Below, piece by piece: positions 41,599 to 50,600 of a DNA stretch of 64,000 nt. Position 1 is the stretch's first letter, and each line of letters opens with the position of its first letter. Origin of the DNA: Streptomyces sp. NBC_00510. GTDB taxonomy: Bacteria > Actinomycetota > Actinomycetes > Streptomycetales > Streptomycetaceae. A program made the position numbers and the translations under genes. The DNA lies in the NCBI GenBank assembly GCA_036013505.1, contig CP107851.1:5358001-5422000 (forward strand), written 5' to 3'. The notes beneath the pieces are model-generated. The model was not told the origin of the DNA, made no database searches, and worked only from the letters and a program-made list of their open reading frames with translations.

Positions 41599-42792
41599 CT
41601 ACGTGAGCGGCGCACCCCTCATTGCGAGTGCGACCTTCCGGCCGACATCGAGCGCGTCGGCGACCTCGTCCAGCCGGTCCGGGAACAGGTGGCCGTAGAC
41701 GTTGAGCGTCATGGACGCGTCCTTGTGGCCGAGCATCGTCTGCACGACCTTCACGTCCGCGCCGGCCGCGATGGCCAGTGATGCCGCGGTGTGCCGGAGC
41801 TTGTGCGGCGTGATGCCCATGCCCTGAAGGCCCGCCTCCTTCACTGCGGGATCGAATACCCGGTTCCGGAAGTTGTTGTAGCGAAGCGGGCCGCCCCCGG
41901 GCGCGGTGAACAGCAGGTCATCCAAGCCCATGGGAGCGGCCAGGCTGCCCAGCTCGTCGGCGAACGACCGGGGGAGCGGCACGGACCGCTTCTCGTGGTT
42001 CTTCACCGGGCCCAAGGCGAGGACGCCCTTGACGTCGGTGTAGTTCTGCACGATCCGGATCCGGCGCTTCGGTACGAGCAGCCGGCCGCGCTTGATGGCG
42101 GACGCCTCCGCCCACCGGATGCCGCAGTAGCCCAGGACCAGGATCAGCAGTCGGTACTCCCCCGCGGCCAGGGCCAGGCGCTCCAGCTGGTCGTAGGTGA
42201 GATACACGTGCTCGTCGTCGTCATCGGGCCGCGGCAGCTCGTGGTCGTGGCACGGACTCGTCGAGATGCGCTTCGAGAGCACAGCGTGCTTCATCACCAT
42301 GGAGAACACGCGGTACGTCTTGATGATGCGGGCCGGGCCCAGCACCTTGCCGGCCTTGCCCGGCTGCGTGCACAGCTCAGTGAGCCACGCCGACACGTCC
42401 TCCCACTGCACGGCGCCGACCTGCCACGCCCCCCAGCGGGGGATGACGTAGGTGTCCAGCAGCTCGCGGTAGTCGTGCTGGGTCGTGCGGCCGATCTTCC
42501 GTTTGGAGCCGAACCACTCCTCAGCGACCAGCTTCACCGCGGCCTTACCGGACTTGGGGTCCCGGTACGAGCCCTTGTCGAGGCGGGCCGTGATGGCGTC
42601 CTTCTCGGCCTCAGCCTGCGGCAGCTTCCCGAACGTCTTCGCCTTCGGCTTCCCGTCCGGGCCGTACCAGCGGACCCGCCACCGACCCGGCGGCTGCCGC
42701 TTACTGCCCGCCTTCTTCGCCTCGTTCCACTTGTCCATGGCGGCCACGTACTCGGCATGGCCAGCGCGGTCCTCAATCCACACTCGCGCCAT
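41599..42792 (-). CDS. int: Tyrosine-family site-specific integrase
   Basis: A 397-aa tyrosine recombinase. The arm-binding and SAM-like core-binding regions cover ~1-190. The catalytic domain (~205-385) has the Arg in GYCGIRWAEAS, the His-x-x-Arg in HKLRHTAAS, the second His in LGHKDASMTL and the nucleophilic Tyr in NVYGHL. It would recombine attP with the 3' end of tRNA-Thr. It reads toward the tRNA. ATG 42792 shares one base with the stop (TGATG) of the upstream regulator gene, so the two are coupled and int expression should follow that regulator's promoter. Length is normal for tRNA-targeting actinobacterial integrases. Confidence 0.95.
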   Translation of the reverse strand: MARVWIEDRAGHAEYVAAMDKWNEAKKAGSKRQPPGRWRVRWYGPDGKPKAKTFGKLPQAEAEKDAITARLDKGSYRDPKSGKAAVKLVAEEWFGSKRKIGRTTQHDYRELLDTYVIPRWGAWQVGAVQWEDVSAWLTELCTQPGKAGKVLGPARIIKTYRVFSMVMKHAVLSKRISTSPCHDHELPRPDDDDEHVYLTYDQLERLALAAGEYRLLILVLGYCGIRWAEASAIKRGRLLVPKRRIRIVQNYTDVKGVLALGPVKNHEKRSVPLPRSFADELGSLAAPMGLDDLLFTAPGGGPLRYNNFRNRVFDPAVKEAGLQGMGITPHKLRHTAASLAIAAGADVKVVQTMLGHKDASMTLNVYGHLFPDRLDEVADALDVGRKVALAMRGAPLT

Positions 42793-43400
42793 CAGCGGCC
42801 CTCCTCGACGTGCGGCAGCGGCTCCACCCAGTCCTGCCCAGGGTGACGCCAAGTCCTGATGGTTCCGTCCTCGTACCGCTGCACCTCGCGGCCGGCCGCT
42901 TCGAGGTTGTCCGCGAAGGCACGACGGCCCGCCACAGTGTCGAAGAACCTGCGATCAGCTGCAGAGAGGCTCGCCCCCTCTGCGGCTGGCGGCCGGCCCC
43001 AAAGCCGGTACTCCAGCATGGCCTGGCCCTTGTCGCCCGGCGGGATGACGAGCGGCCGCTGACCGTCCGCCCACTCCCAAGCTGTTGACGCCGGCACGGT
43101 GCCAGCACCGGTGACCTCGACCGCTCCTTCCCTGGTCAACGGCAGCAGCAGGGCAGACGGCGACACACCGAAGATCACAGCGAGCGCGGCCAGGTCATCG
43201 ACGGTCACCTGCCGCTGCTGTCGCTCGATCTTGCCGACAGCCGCCGGAGTGATGGGGCGCCCAGCCGCCCTGAGCAGCGCGGACAGCTCGTAGATGGTCA
43301 TCCCGCGGCGGTCGCGTAGGCGCCTCACGTTGTCCGCCACGGTTACGGCGGTCGATCCGTACTGGGCTGCCGGGCGCGTTTTGCGCTGCTCATCGCTCAT
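42792..43400 (-). CDS. XRE-family regulator of the element
   Basis: A 202-aa DNA-binding protein. The HTH is at ~15-75 (VADNVRRLRDRRGMTIYELSALLRAAG, VGKIERQQRQVTVDDLAALA). The C-terminal ~100 residues are helical and of unknown role. It is the likely master repressor: a palindromic operator overlaps its own promoter and a matching one lies in the promoter of the right-end operon. The start is uncertain. ATG 43400 has typical high-GC codons after it. An in-frame ATG at 43466 would sit exactly at the predicted transcription start and give a 224-aa leaderless product, but the 22 added codons are rich in A/T third positions, so I prefer 43400. It overlaps int by one base. Confidence 0.85.
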   Translation of the reverse strand: MSDEQRKTRPAAQYGSTAVTVADNVRRLRDRRGMTIYELSALLRAAGRPITPAAVGKIERQQRQVTVDDLAALAVIFGVSPSALLLPLTREGAVEVTGAGTVPASTAWEWADGQRPLVIPPGDKGQAMLEYRLWGRPPAAEGASLSAADRRFFDTVAGRRAFADNLEAAGREVQRYEDGTIRTWRHPGQDWVEPLPHVEEGR

Positions 43401-43472
43401 GGTCCACAGCCTAGGCGGTGGGGGTGTCCATTCGAGCCTGACTGGTGCTACCTTCGTCTCTGTCATGGAGCC

Positions 43473-43501
43473 ACTATACGAACTTTGGTAGTCGAGTTGA
43501 A
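43473..43501 (-). promoter_or_regulatory. Promoter of the regulator-integrase operon
   Basis: On the minus strand, TTCAAC (43501-43496) and TATAGT (43478-43473) are 17 bp apart. The predicted start falls near 43466, at an ATG, or leaves a 66-nt leader for ATG 43400. The operator at 43484-43508 covers the -35 and spacer. Confidence 0.6.
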
Positions 43502-43508
43502 TACCAAA
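43484..43508. promoter_or_regulatory. Palindromic operator, left
   Basis: TTTGGTA and TACCAAA are inverted arms separated by 11 bp, between the divergent regulator and excisionase genes. The inner 19 bp (43487-43505) match the right-end site at 58566-58584 in the form GGTA-N3..-TGAATACC. The presumed ligand is the element's XRE regulator. Confidence 0.65.
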
Positions 43509-43520
43509 GAGAGGAAAGTG

Positions 43521-43760
43521 ATGAACGGAGAGATCGCGCGGACCGCCGTTGAGAAGCGGGACGAGCTGCTCAGCCCGCGGCAGGTCCACGCCGACTACGG
43601 GTTCAGCCCGCAGACCCTCGCCAACTGGCGCTGGACGGGCCAGGGGCCCGACTACATCAAGCAGACCCCCGGCAAGGGTGGCCGCATCAAGTACCGCCGC
43701 AGCTCCATCGAGGGGTGGCTGACCGCACAGACGGTGCAGGTCGGGGGCCGGGCGGCGTGA
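43521..43760 (+). CDS. xis: Excisionase-like winged-HTH protein
   Basis: A 79-aa DNA-binding protein of the HTH_17/MerR-like type: LLSPRQVHADYGFSPQTLANW is the helix-turn-helix, followed by RWTGQGPDYIKQTPGKGGRIKYRRSSIEGWL, the wing with the invariant tryptophan at the end. Such proteins steer tyrosine integrases toward excision. ATG 43521 follows GAGAGGAAA; the operator lies directly upstream, so the regulator should control it. It opens the plus-strand operon and its stop overlaps the next start by 4 bp. An upstream in-frame start at 43485 would put coding sequence inside the operator and is not preferred. Confidence 0.85.
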   Translation: MNGEIARTAVEKRDELLSPRQVHADYGFSPQTLANWRWTGQGPDYIKQTPGKGGRIKYRRSSIEGWLTAQTVQVGGRAA

Positions 43761-44005
43761 CCCAGAACGCAAAGAAGGGCCAGCTCGGCACTGGCCCTTC
43801 TCAGGAAGTCCTCTTCGCGGGCGGCGGTGAAGACGCTGCAAGCGTAGCGCGACCGCTCGTCCTGATCACAAGGGGGCGCGTCGAGTTTCTGGCTCACTGC
43901 CCCCGCTGCAGCGACTGGCACCGGCACACCCACCTCGGCAAGGTCACCGGCCCCTGTGGCGCCGCATACGACCTGCAGCCCAAGCAGAGGGGTGCCGCCG
44001 CATGA
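43757..44005 (+). CDS. Small zinc-finger-like protein
   Basis: An 82-aa protein with a compact Cys/His cluster: HCPRCSDWHRHTHLGKVTGPCGAAY near its centre and C-terminus, which could hold one zinc ion. The GTG start overlaps the xis stop (GTGA), and its own stop overlaps the Prim-Pol start (ATGA). Small finger proteins in this position are common in AICE replication operons, where their role is unknown. Confidence 0.7.
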   Translation: MTQNAKKGQLGTGPSQEVLFAGGGEDAASVARPLVLITRGRVEFLAHCPRCSDWHRHTHLGKVTGPCGAAYDLQPKQRGAAA

Positions 44006-44892
44006 CCGACTGGCAGAACGCCCTCGACAACGCCCTGCAGGCGGCGGCACGCCACGGCTTCGAGGTTCTCCCCCTCGGCCTGACCAAGCTGCCGGCCATC
44101 AAGTCCCCGCACGACAAGGGGCACGGCTGCAAGGGCGAGTGCGGCCAGCCCGGGCACGGCTGGCGCGACGCGTCCAACGACCCGGAGCGCATCCGCGCCC
44201 TGTTCACCGCGGCACCCCACGCCACCGGCTACGGGATCGCGTGCGGCCGGCCGCCGCACTACTTGATCGGTCTCGACCTTGACCGCGACGCCGAGAAGGA
44301 CGTCGACGGCGTGTGGGAGCTGCGCAGACTCGCCGCCCAGCGGCACATTGCGATCCCGCGCACGGTCATCATCCGCACCCCCCGTGGCGGCTACCACGCG
44401 TGGTGGACCGGGCCCAGCGACGTCAAGGTGCCCAATCGGGCTGGCCACATGGCGCCGGGCGTCGACGTCCGCGGCGAGGGCGGATACCTCGTGGGCCCAG
44501 GCAGCCGCAGCGTTCGAGGCATCTACACCCTCGCCTCCGACCCGAACGACATCGTCATCGCGCCCATCCCCGAGCAGCTGCTGCAGCTCATGGTGCGCCC
44601 CAAGCGCCAGCCGCAGCAGGGCACGTTCCGGCAGCCGTCCGGACCGGTCAGCGGCGGCAGCGCGCTGGTCGGCCTCGTGCGCCTGGTCCTCGACGCCCAG
44701 GAGGGGCAGCGGAACAGCCGCTTGTACTGGGCTGCCTGCAAGGCCTTCGAGCACGCGGCGGCGGGCCGGGTTGACGCTGACGCCGCCGAGCGCGCCCTCG
44801 TCCGCGCCGCCGTCGAGGTCGGCCTGCCGGAGAACGAAGCACAGGGCACCGTCGCGTCTGCTCGCGGCACGATCGTGGGAGCCGCCCGATGA
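44002..44892 (+). CDS. Bifunctional DNA primase/polymerase (Prim-Pol)
   Basis: A 296-aa replication protein. The Prim-Pol domain (~5-195) contains GYGIACGRPPHYLIGLDLDRDAEK, whose LDLD is the metal-binding pair, and IRTPRGGYHAWWTG with the third catalytic/nucleotide-binding residues; GVDVRGEGGYLVGPGS is the final family motif. A short helical tail follows. In pSAM2-type elements Prim-Pol is encoded before the replication initiator and is used for autonomous replication after excision. Start and stop each overlap a neighbour by 4 bp, so the module is tightly coupled. Confidence 0.92.
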   Translation: MTDWQNALDNALQAAARHGFEVLPLGLTKLPAIKSPHDKGHGCKGECGQPGHGWRDASNDPERIRALFTAAPHATGYGIACGRPPHYLIGLDLDRDAEKDVDGVWELRRLAAQRHIAIPRTVIIRTPRGGYHAWWTGPSDVKVPNRAGHMAPGVDVRGEGGYLVGPGSRSVRGIYTLASDPNDIVIAPIPEQLLQLMVRPKRQPQQGTFRQPSGPVSGGSALVGLVRLVLDAQEGQRNSRLYWAACKAFEHAAAGRVDADAAERALVRAAVEVGLPENEAQGTVASARGTIVGAAR

Positions 44893-46697
44893 GCGAAGAG
44901 AAGACCAGCGCGGACCGTGCCCGGGAGATCGTGCAGGACGAGGGCGTGGAGACCGAGAAGCGCCCCTCGCAGGCCTCGCAGCTCGCCGCCCTGGCACGCG
45001 AACGGTACGAGCTGTTCATGTCCGAAGACGGCCGCCCCTACGGCCGGAAGAAGGACGGGCCGAACATCGCCCTGCCGCTCCGCGGAAAGGCCGGCCTGCG
45101 CTCCCAGCTGGCCCGCATCTACACCGACGCCAACGGCGGATCAGTACCCTCGCAGAGCGCCCTGGCCGACGCGATGACCGTCCTCGAAGGCGTGGCCGCC
45201 GACGCCGACCCGCGCGTGCCCCACATGCGCGTCGCACGCCACGGCGACAGCATGGTCGTCGACCTCGCCACCTCCGACGGTGCGTGCGTCATCGTCAGCC
45301 CGGACGGATGGCAGCGCGCCCCGCGATCCCCCGTCCTGTTCCGCCGTTCCGGCGCCATGAAGCCACTGCCCGCCCCCGTCCGCGACGGTGACGGCCTGGC
45401 CAAGCTCCAGGACCTGCTGAACACGGACGAGGAAGGCTTCCGGCTGCTCGTCGCGTGGCTCGTCGCCTGCTTCATCCCCGATCTGCCCCACCCGATCCTG
45501 ACCTTCCGCGGCGAGCAGGGCACCGGCAAGTCCTACTCGGCAAAGATGGTGATCGGGCTCATCGACCCGTCCGGGGCACCCAAGCGGACCGCGCCGCGAG
45601 ACATCAAGGCGTGGGCAACGCAGGCCTTCAACTCGTGGGCCCTGTGCCTCGACAACGTCTCCATCGTCGCGGACTGGCTGTCCGACGCACTGTGCCGTGC
45701 CGTCACCGGAGACGGCATCGTCGACCGCGCCCTGTACACCGACGACGACGTCGTCGTCCTCGAGTTCCGACGCGTCCTGGCGATGACCACCATCGACGCG
45801 GGCGCCCTGGCCGGCGACCTCGCCGAACGGCTGCTCACCATCGAGCTGCACCTCATCCCCGACCACAAGCGCCGGGAAGAAGCCGAACTCGACGCGGCCT
45901 ACGCCGACGCCCACGCGGCCATCCTGGCCAGCCTGTTCGACCTGCTCGCTCAGGTACTGAAGGTGCTGCCCGACGTGCAGCTCACCGAGCGTCCGCGCAT
46001 GGCCGACTTCGCCCGGATCCTCGCAGCCGTCGACCATGTGCAGGACTGGAACACCCTCGACTCCTACAAGTCCAGCGCCCGCGATGCTGTCGCGGACGTC
46101 CTCGACGGCGAGCCGTTCGCCCAGGCCGTCGTCGCCCTGGTCGACCGGGCTGGCGAACCCGGCATCATCCTCACGGCCTCCGAGCTGCTGGAGAAGGTGC
46201 CCACGCCGGAGCGCCTGCCGAAGAAGTGGCCCAAGGACCCGACGCGGGCCGGCGGCCAGCTCAAGCGGCTCGCCCCGGCCCTGCGCACCATCGGCATTGA
46301 GGTCGACGACAGCAAGCGCGGGCCGAAGCCGAAGAAGCAGCGCCTGTACCACCTCACCGCCACAGCAGAGAGAAGGTACGAAACAGCGTCCCCAGCGTCC
46401 CCCGGCACCCCTGAAACCGGCTCTGACCAGGGAGTTCAGGGGGGACGCTACGAGGGGGACGCTAGCGTCCCCCCACCAGGCCGGGGGGACGCTGCAAACC
46501 CCCGGGGGGACGCTGCCCTCTTCCTAGCGTCCCCCCGTCAGGCCGCCCCTGACCTGCGGGAATCGCCCCGGGGGGACGCTGGGGACGCTGGGGACGCTGA
46601 AATGCACCTTCTCTCTATTCCCTGCCGTGAATGCGGCGAGTACCTGCACCCGTCTCTGGTCCGCGACGGCGAGACCGCCCACCCCATGTGCGCCTGA
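44889..46697 (+). CDS. Replication ATPase/helicase-like initiator with iteron-bearing C-terminus
   Basis: A 602-aa protein. The N-terminal ~170 residues are unrecognised. The P-loop NTPase lies at ~190-400, with Walker A FRGEQGTGKS, LCLDNVSIVADWLSDALCRAVTG as the Walker B/sensor region and AMTTIDAGALAGDLAERLLTIEL as a sensor-arginine stretch, as in D5/SF3-like helicases. A winged-helix-like region (TASELLEKVPTPERLPKKWPKDP) follows. The last ~110 residues are low complexity (repeated GDA and ASP) because the DNA there is an array of GGGGACGCT repeats, then end with a CRECG...MCA zinc-like tail. Its location after Prim-Pol and over the iterons marks it as the replication initiator of the element. 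Confidence 0.8.
   Translation: MSEEKTSADRAREIVQDEGVETEKRPSQASQLAALARERYELFMSEDGRPYGRKKDGPNIALPLRGKAGLRSQLARIYTDANGGSVPSQSALADAMTVLEGVAADADPRVPHMRVARHGDSMVVDLATSDGACVIVSPDGWQRAPRSPVLFRRSGAMKPLPAPVRDGDGLAKLQDLLNTDEEGFRLLVAWLVACFIPDLPHPILTFRGEQGTGKSYSAKMVIGLIDPSGAPKRTAPRDIKAWATQAFNSWALCLDNVSIVADWLSDALCRAVTGDGIVDRALYTDDDVVVLEFRRVLAMTTIDAGALAGDLAERLLTIELHLIPDHKRREEAELDAAYADAHAAILASLFDLLAQVLKVLPDVQLTERPRMADFARILAAVDHVQDWNTLDSYKSSARDAVADVLDGEPFAQAVVALVDRAGEPGIILTASELLEKVPTPERLPKKWPKDPTRAGGQLKRLAPALRTIGIEVDDSKRGPKPKKQRLYHLTATAERRYETASPASPGTPETGSDQGVQGGRYEGDASVPPPGRGDAANPRGDAALFLASPRQAAPDLRESPRGDAGDAGDAEMHLLSIPCRECGEYLHPSLVRDGETAHPMCA
46385..46598. repeat. Iteron-like array, candidate replication origin
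   Basis: Eleven exact copies of GGGGACGCT in 214 bp. Direct copies start at 46441, 46455, 46485, 46506, 46572, 46581 and 46590; inverted copies start at 46385, 46394, 46464 and 46526. The copies at 46454-46473 join into the perfect palindrome GGGGGACGCTAGCGTCCCCC. The array lies inside the 3' end of the replication ATPase gene and constrains its codons, as in plasmids whose origin is within or beside rep. Confidence 0.85.
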
Positions 46698-46708
46698 GGA
46701 GTCCCGAC

Positions 46709-47083
46709 ATGACCGAACGCACGCTCACCCCCGGCCCGCTCACCGCAATCGCCGACGACGTCCGTGACCACGGCTACGCCATCCTCCAGACCCGCGTGGA
46801 GCGCATCCCGCGCCTCGTCCGCGGCCTGCCCTGCTCCGAGCCGGACGGCTGCAACAAAACCGCCACCCTCGCCACCCTCGCCGTCGAGGAGACCGCCGAC
46901 AACAACGACGGGTTCGGCCTCTACCTGGCCAAAGGCCCCGACGGGCTGCCGCTGTGCATCCCCGTCTGCGACGACCACCGCAACGAGGCCACCCACGACC
47001 TCTACCGCGACCTGACAGGGCAGATGCGGCCCGACGGCATCCGAGCCTTCGACGTACCCGGCACGCACCTGAGCTGGCACTGA
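46709..47083 (+). CDS. Hypothetical small protein of the replication operon
   Basis: A 124-aa soluble protein with three cysteines (GLPCSEPDGCNKTA and IPVCDDHRNEA) in a pattern compatible with one metal site. It starts 11 bp after the ATPase stop, with GAGGAG ahead of the ATG. No family was recognised. Confidence 0.65.
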   Translation: MTERTLTPGPLTAIADDVRDHGYAILQTRVERIPRLVRGLPCSEPDGCNKTATLATLAVEETADNNDGFGLYLAKGPDGLPLCIPVCDDHRNEATHDLYRDLTGQMRPDGIRAFDVPGTHLSWH

Positions 47084-47084
47084 A

Positions 47085-47261
47085 GTGACCCGCACCCGCC
47101 GCCGTTGCGCTGCCTGCGATCGCCCCCTGCGGGCTGGCCGTGGCCGGCCGTGCGTCCGCGGGTGCGGCGTCCACCTGTGCCGGGCCCCCCACATTCCCCA
47201 CTGCACCGACCTCCACGGCGGCCAGTGCCCCAACCACCAGCCCATCGAGGAGATCGCATGA
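47085..47261 (+). CDS. 58-aa cysteine-rich zinc-finger-like protein
   Basis: A short GTG-initiated gene: the product begins VTRTRRRCAACDRPL and contains CVRGCGVHLC and HCTDLHGGQCPNHQ. Eight cysteines and several histidines in 58 residues suggest two zinc sites, of a RING- or zinc-ribbon-like type. The stop overlaps the next ATG by 4 bp (ATGA) and the start is 1 bp after the previous stop, so both ends are fixed by coupling. The function is unknown. Confidence 0.7.
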   Translation: MTRTRRRCAACDRPLRAGRGRPCVRGCGVHLCRAPHIPHCTDLHGGQCPNHQPIEEIA

Positions 47262-47464
47262 CCAAGATCAACGTACGAACTTCGTTTCCCGAATCGTACG
47301 AAACCAAGGGCGTCAACGACCTCGTGCAGATCCGGATAGCCGACGCGGCTCGCCGGATCGAAGCGGCCCGGAAGCGCCGCGCCCGCTTCGCCGAGGCCCG
47401 CCGTCACGGCGTGGCCGCCCGGCACCGGGCCAAGCTCGCACGACAGGAGGCCTCCCGTGGATGA
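47258..47464 (+). CDS. Small basic helical protein
   Basis: A 68-aa protein beginning MTKINVRTSFPESYETKG and continuing as an Arg/Ala-rich helix (ARRIEAARKRRARFAEARRHG). The strong positive charge suggests nucleic-acid contact. ATG 47258 overlaps the upstream stop, and the last bases overlap the start of the following gene by 8 bp. No family was recognised. Confidence 0.6.
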   Translation: MTKINVRTSFPESYETKGVNDLVQIRIADAARRIEAARKRRARFAEARRHGVAARHRAKLARQEASRG

Positions 47465-47684
47465 GCCCATCACCGACGAGGACGTCCTGAACGTGGCGGC
47501 CACGCTCGACGGCCTGCACGCCGACGCCGTCATCCAGGAAGCGATCTGCGGCACCCGCCTCACGCCCGAGCACCAGCGGCTCATCGCCATGGCCGACGCC
47601 TCTGGCGACCCGGTCAAGTCCTACGCCGCGCACCTGCTGGCCGACGCCTACGAGGTCGGCCTCTTCGAGGAAGGGGGTGCGTGA
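47457..47684 (+). CDS. Small acidic helical protein
   Basis: A 75-aa acidic protein (GTG start; VDEPITDEDVLNVAATLDGLH onward) with all-helical character. It overlaps the previous gene by 8 bp and its stop shares one base with the start of the tape-measure gene (TGATG), so it is coupled to the structural block. In long-tailed phages a small acidic protein, the tail assembly chaperone, sits just before the tape-measure gene; position and charge fit, but sequence similarity is not evident to me. Confidence 0.6.
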   Translation: MDEPITDEDVLNVAATLDGLHADAVIQEAICGTRLTPEHQRLIAMADASGDPVKSYAAHLLADAYEVGLFEEGGA

Positions 47685-50600
47685 TGGCAGACCGCACCGT
47701 AACCGTCCGCCTCGTCGCGGACGTCAGCAGCTACACCCGCGGCATGGCCCAGGCCGCAGCCGAGACCAGCCGTACAGCGGCCGCCATGGAGCGCAGCGGC
47801 CGCAGCTCCATCCAGGCCACCTCGCGCGCCGAGGCCTCATCTCGCCGTGCCACCACCGCCGCCCGGGCGGCAGGCAGCGCAACCCGTAGCGCAGCCGCTG
47901 CGTCCACCGCAGCCGCAGCCGCTTCCCGTGGGGCCACTGCCGCAGCCACCGGCCACGGCACCGCCTTGCAGCGCCTCACCCGCGCAGCCTCCCGGTCCGA
48001 GACCAGCCTCAAGGCCGCCCGCATCACCAGCGTTGGCCTCGTGGCAGCGTTCGCACTCGCCGCCGCGGCCGCCGCCCGGTTCGAGAAGGCCATGAGCAAC
48101 GTGAAGGCCGTGTCCGGTGCCACCGGTCGCGAGTTTGAGCAGCTCCGCCAGGCAGCCCTCGACGCCGGCAGCGCCACCCAGTACAGCGCCACCGAGGCAG
48201 CCGACGCCGAAGCCGAACTCGCCCGCGCGGGCATCAAGACCGCCGACATCGTCGGAGGCGCCCTCACCGGCGCCCTGTCCCTCGCGGCCGCCGGCCAGCT
48301 CGACCTGTCCGAAGCCGCGATATCCACCGCGCAGGCCATGAACACCTTCAGCCTCAAGGGCAAGGACGTCGGGCACATCGCCGACGTACTCGCCGCCGCG
48401 GCCAACAAGAGCGCGTCGGACGTGCACGGCCTGGCCCTCGGTCTCCGCATGGGTGGCCTCGTCGCCGACCAGACCGGGCTCAGTCTTGAGGACACCGTCG
48501 GCACTCTCGCCGCGTTCGCCGACCGGGCCCTCGTCGGCTCGGACGCGGGCACGTCGCTGAAGGTGATGCTGCAGCGTCTGACGCCGCAGTCCAAAGAGGC
48601 CCAGGCTGCGATGGACAAGCTCGGCTTCTCGGCCTACGACAGCCAGGGCAACTTCGTCGGGCTGTCGGAGCTCGCCGGCCGCATGCAGAAGTCGTTCGCC
48701 AACCTGACCCCCGAGGCCCGCAACGCTGCGTTCGGCGTCATCTTCGGCTCGGACGCCGTCCGCTCCGCGACGATCCTCTACCAGCTGGGCTCCAAGGGCA
48801 TCGACCGGTACGTGTCCGCGGTCGACGACACCGGCTACGCGGCGAGGGTCGCGGCCACCCAGACCAACAACCTCGTCGGCGACCTGGAGCGGCTGCAGGG
48901 CGCCCTGGAGACCGCGCTCATCCAGTCCGGCACTGCCGCCAACGGTGTCCTCCGCGACATGGTGCAGTTCGTCACCCGGCTCATCAACGCCTACAGCAGC
49001 CTCCCGCCGTCCCTGCAGTCCGGCATCACCCTCTTCGCCGGCCTCGCCGGAGCCATCGGCTTCGTCGCAGCCTCCGCGCTGCTCCTGCTGCCCCGTATCG
49101 CCCGGGCCCGCACCGAACTCGCCGCGCTCGGCGTCACCGCCGCCCGCACCCGCGCAGCCATGACGATGCTCGGCCGGGCCTCCGTCATCATCGCCGCCCT
49201 CACCGCCATCTCCTACGGCGCCCAGAAGGTCCAGGACGCCTTCAAGGACGCCCCGCCCTCGGTGTCGAAGATGGCCAACGCCCTCATCGAACTCGGCCGG
49301 AACGGCAAGGTGTCCGGCGAGGCCCTGAAGGTGTTCGGCACCGACCTCAACCGGTTCGGGGAGATCGTCGCCCGGGTTGCGCACCCCGACTGGAAGAAGC
49401 GCACCACCGACGTCGTCGACACCCTCACCTTCGGCATCACCAAGGGCATGGGCGAAGCGGGCGTGTCCCTCGACGAGGCCCACGACGCCCTCGACAGCCT
49501 CGACCAGTCCCTCGCCGGCCTCGTGTCCTCGGGCAACGCCGACACCGCCTCCAAGTCCTTCAAGGCCCTCGCCGACGAGGCCATCCGCAACGGCACCAGC
49601 GCCGAGAAGCTGATGACCCTGCTCCCGCACTACTCGGATGCTCTCGCCGACCTCGACACCCAGTCCCAGCTCACCGGCGACAGCCAGCGCGAGATGAGCG
49701 AGGACGTCCTGCTGACGAAGACGCAGCTGCAGCAGACCGCCGACGCCGCCGAACAGCTCACCGACGCCCTCAAGCTGTTGAACGGCCTCAACATCGACGC
49801 CGCCCAGCAAGAGATCAGCTTCCGGCAGTCCCTGGCCGACCTCACCAAGGCCGTGAAGGACAACGGCCACAGCCTCGACATCACCACCGCCAAGGGCCGG
49901 GCCGTGAAGTCCGCCTTCCTCGACGCTGCCAAGGCCGCCCAGGAACATGCCGAGGCCGTCGCCGAGCAGAAGAACAGCGTCGAGGCCGGCAACCAGGTCC
50001 TGGAGAAGGACATCAAGATCCTGCGGAAGCAGATGCTGCAGGCCGGGTTCTCCAAGGACGCCGTCGACGCCCTGCTCGAGTCGTTCCTCAGCCTGCCCGC
50101 CAAGACCACCCCCAAGGTCGACGTCGAGACCTCCCGGGCCGTGAGCGACCTGGAGAACGTCCAGGAGAAGCTCAAGAACACTAAGGGCAAGACGGTCGAG
50201 GTGAAGGCCCTCACCAAGGCAGGCGAGAAGGCCCTCGAAGACCTCGGCTACAAGGTCAAGCGGACCAAGGGCAAGAACGTCGTCATCACCGTGCCGACCG
50301 GCACGCAGAAAGCGAACGTCGACGCTCTCGCCGCCGCGATCCGGGCCCTGCACGACAAGTCGATCGTCATCACCACGCACTACAACAACACCGTCACGTC
50401 CGGCGGCGGCACCGGACGGCGGAACGCCGCCAGTGCCAGCGCTAACGGCAACATCATCGACTTCTATGCCGATGGCGGCATGCGGCGCGAGAATCACGTG
50501 GCGCAGATCGCGAAGGCCGGCACGTGGCGGGTGTGGGCGGAGGACGAGACCGGCGGCGAGGCCTACATCCCGCTTGCTGCGTCCAAGCGGGCCCGGTCCC

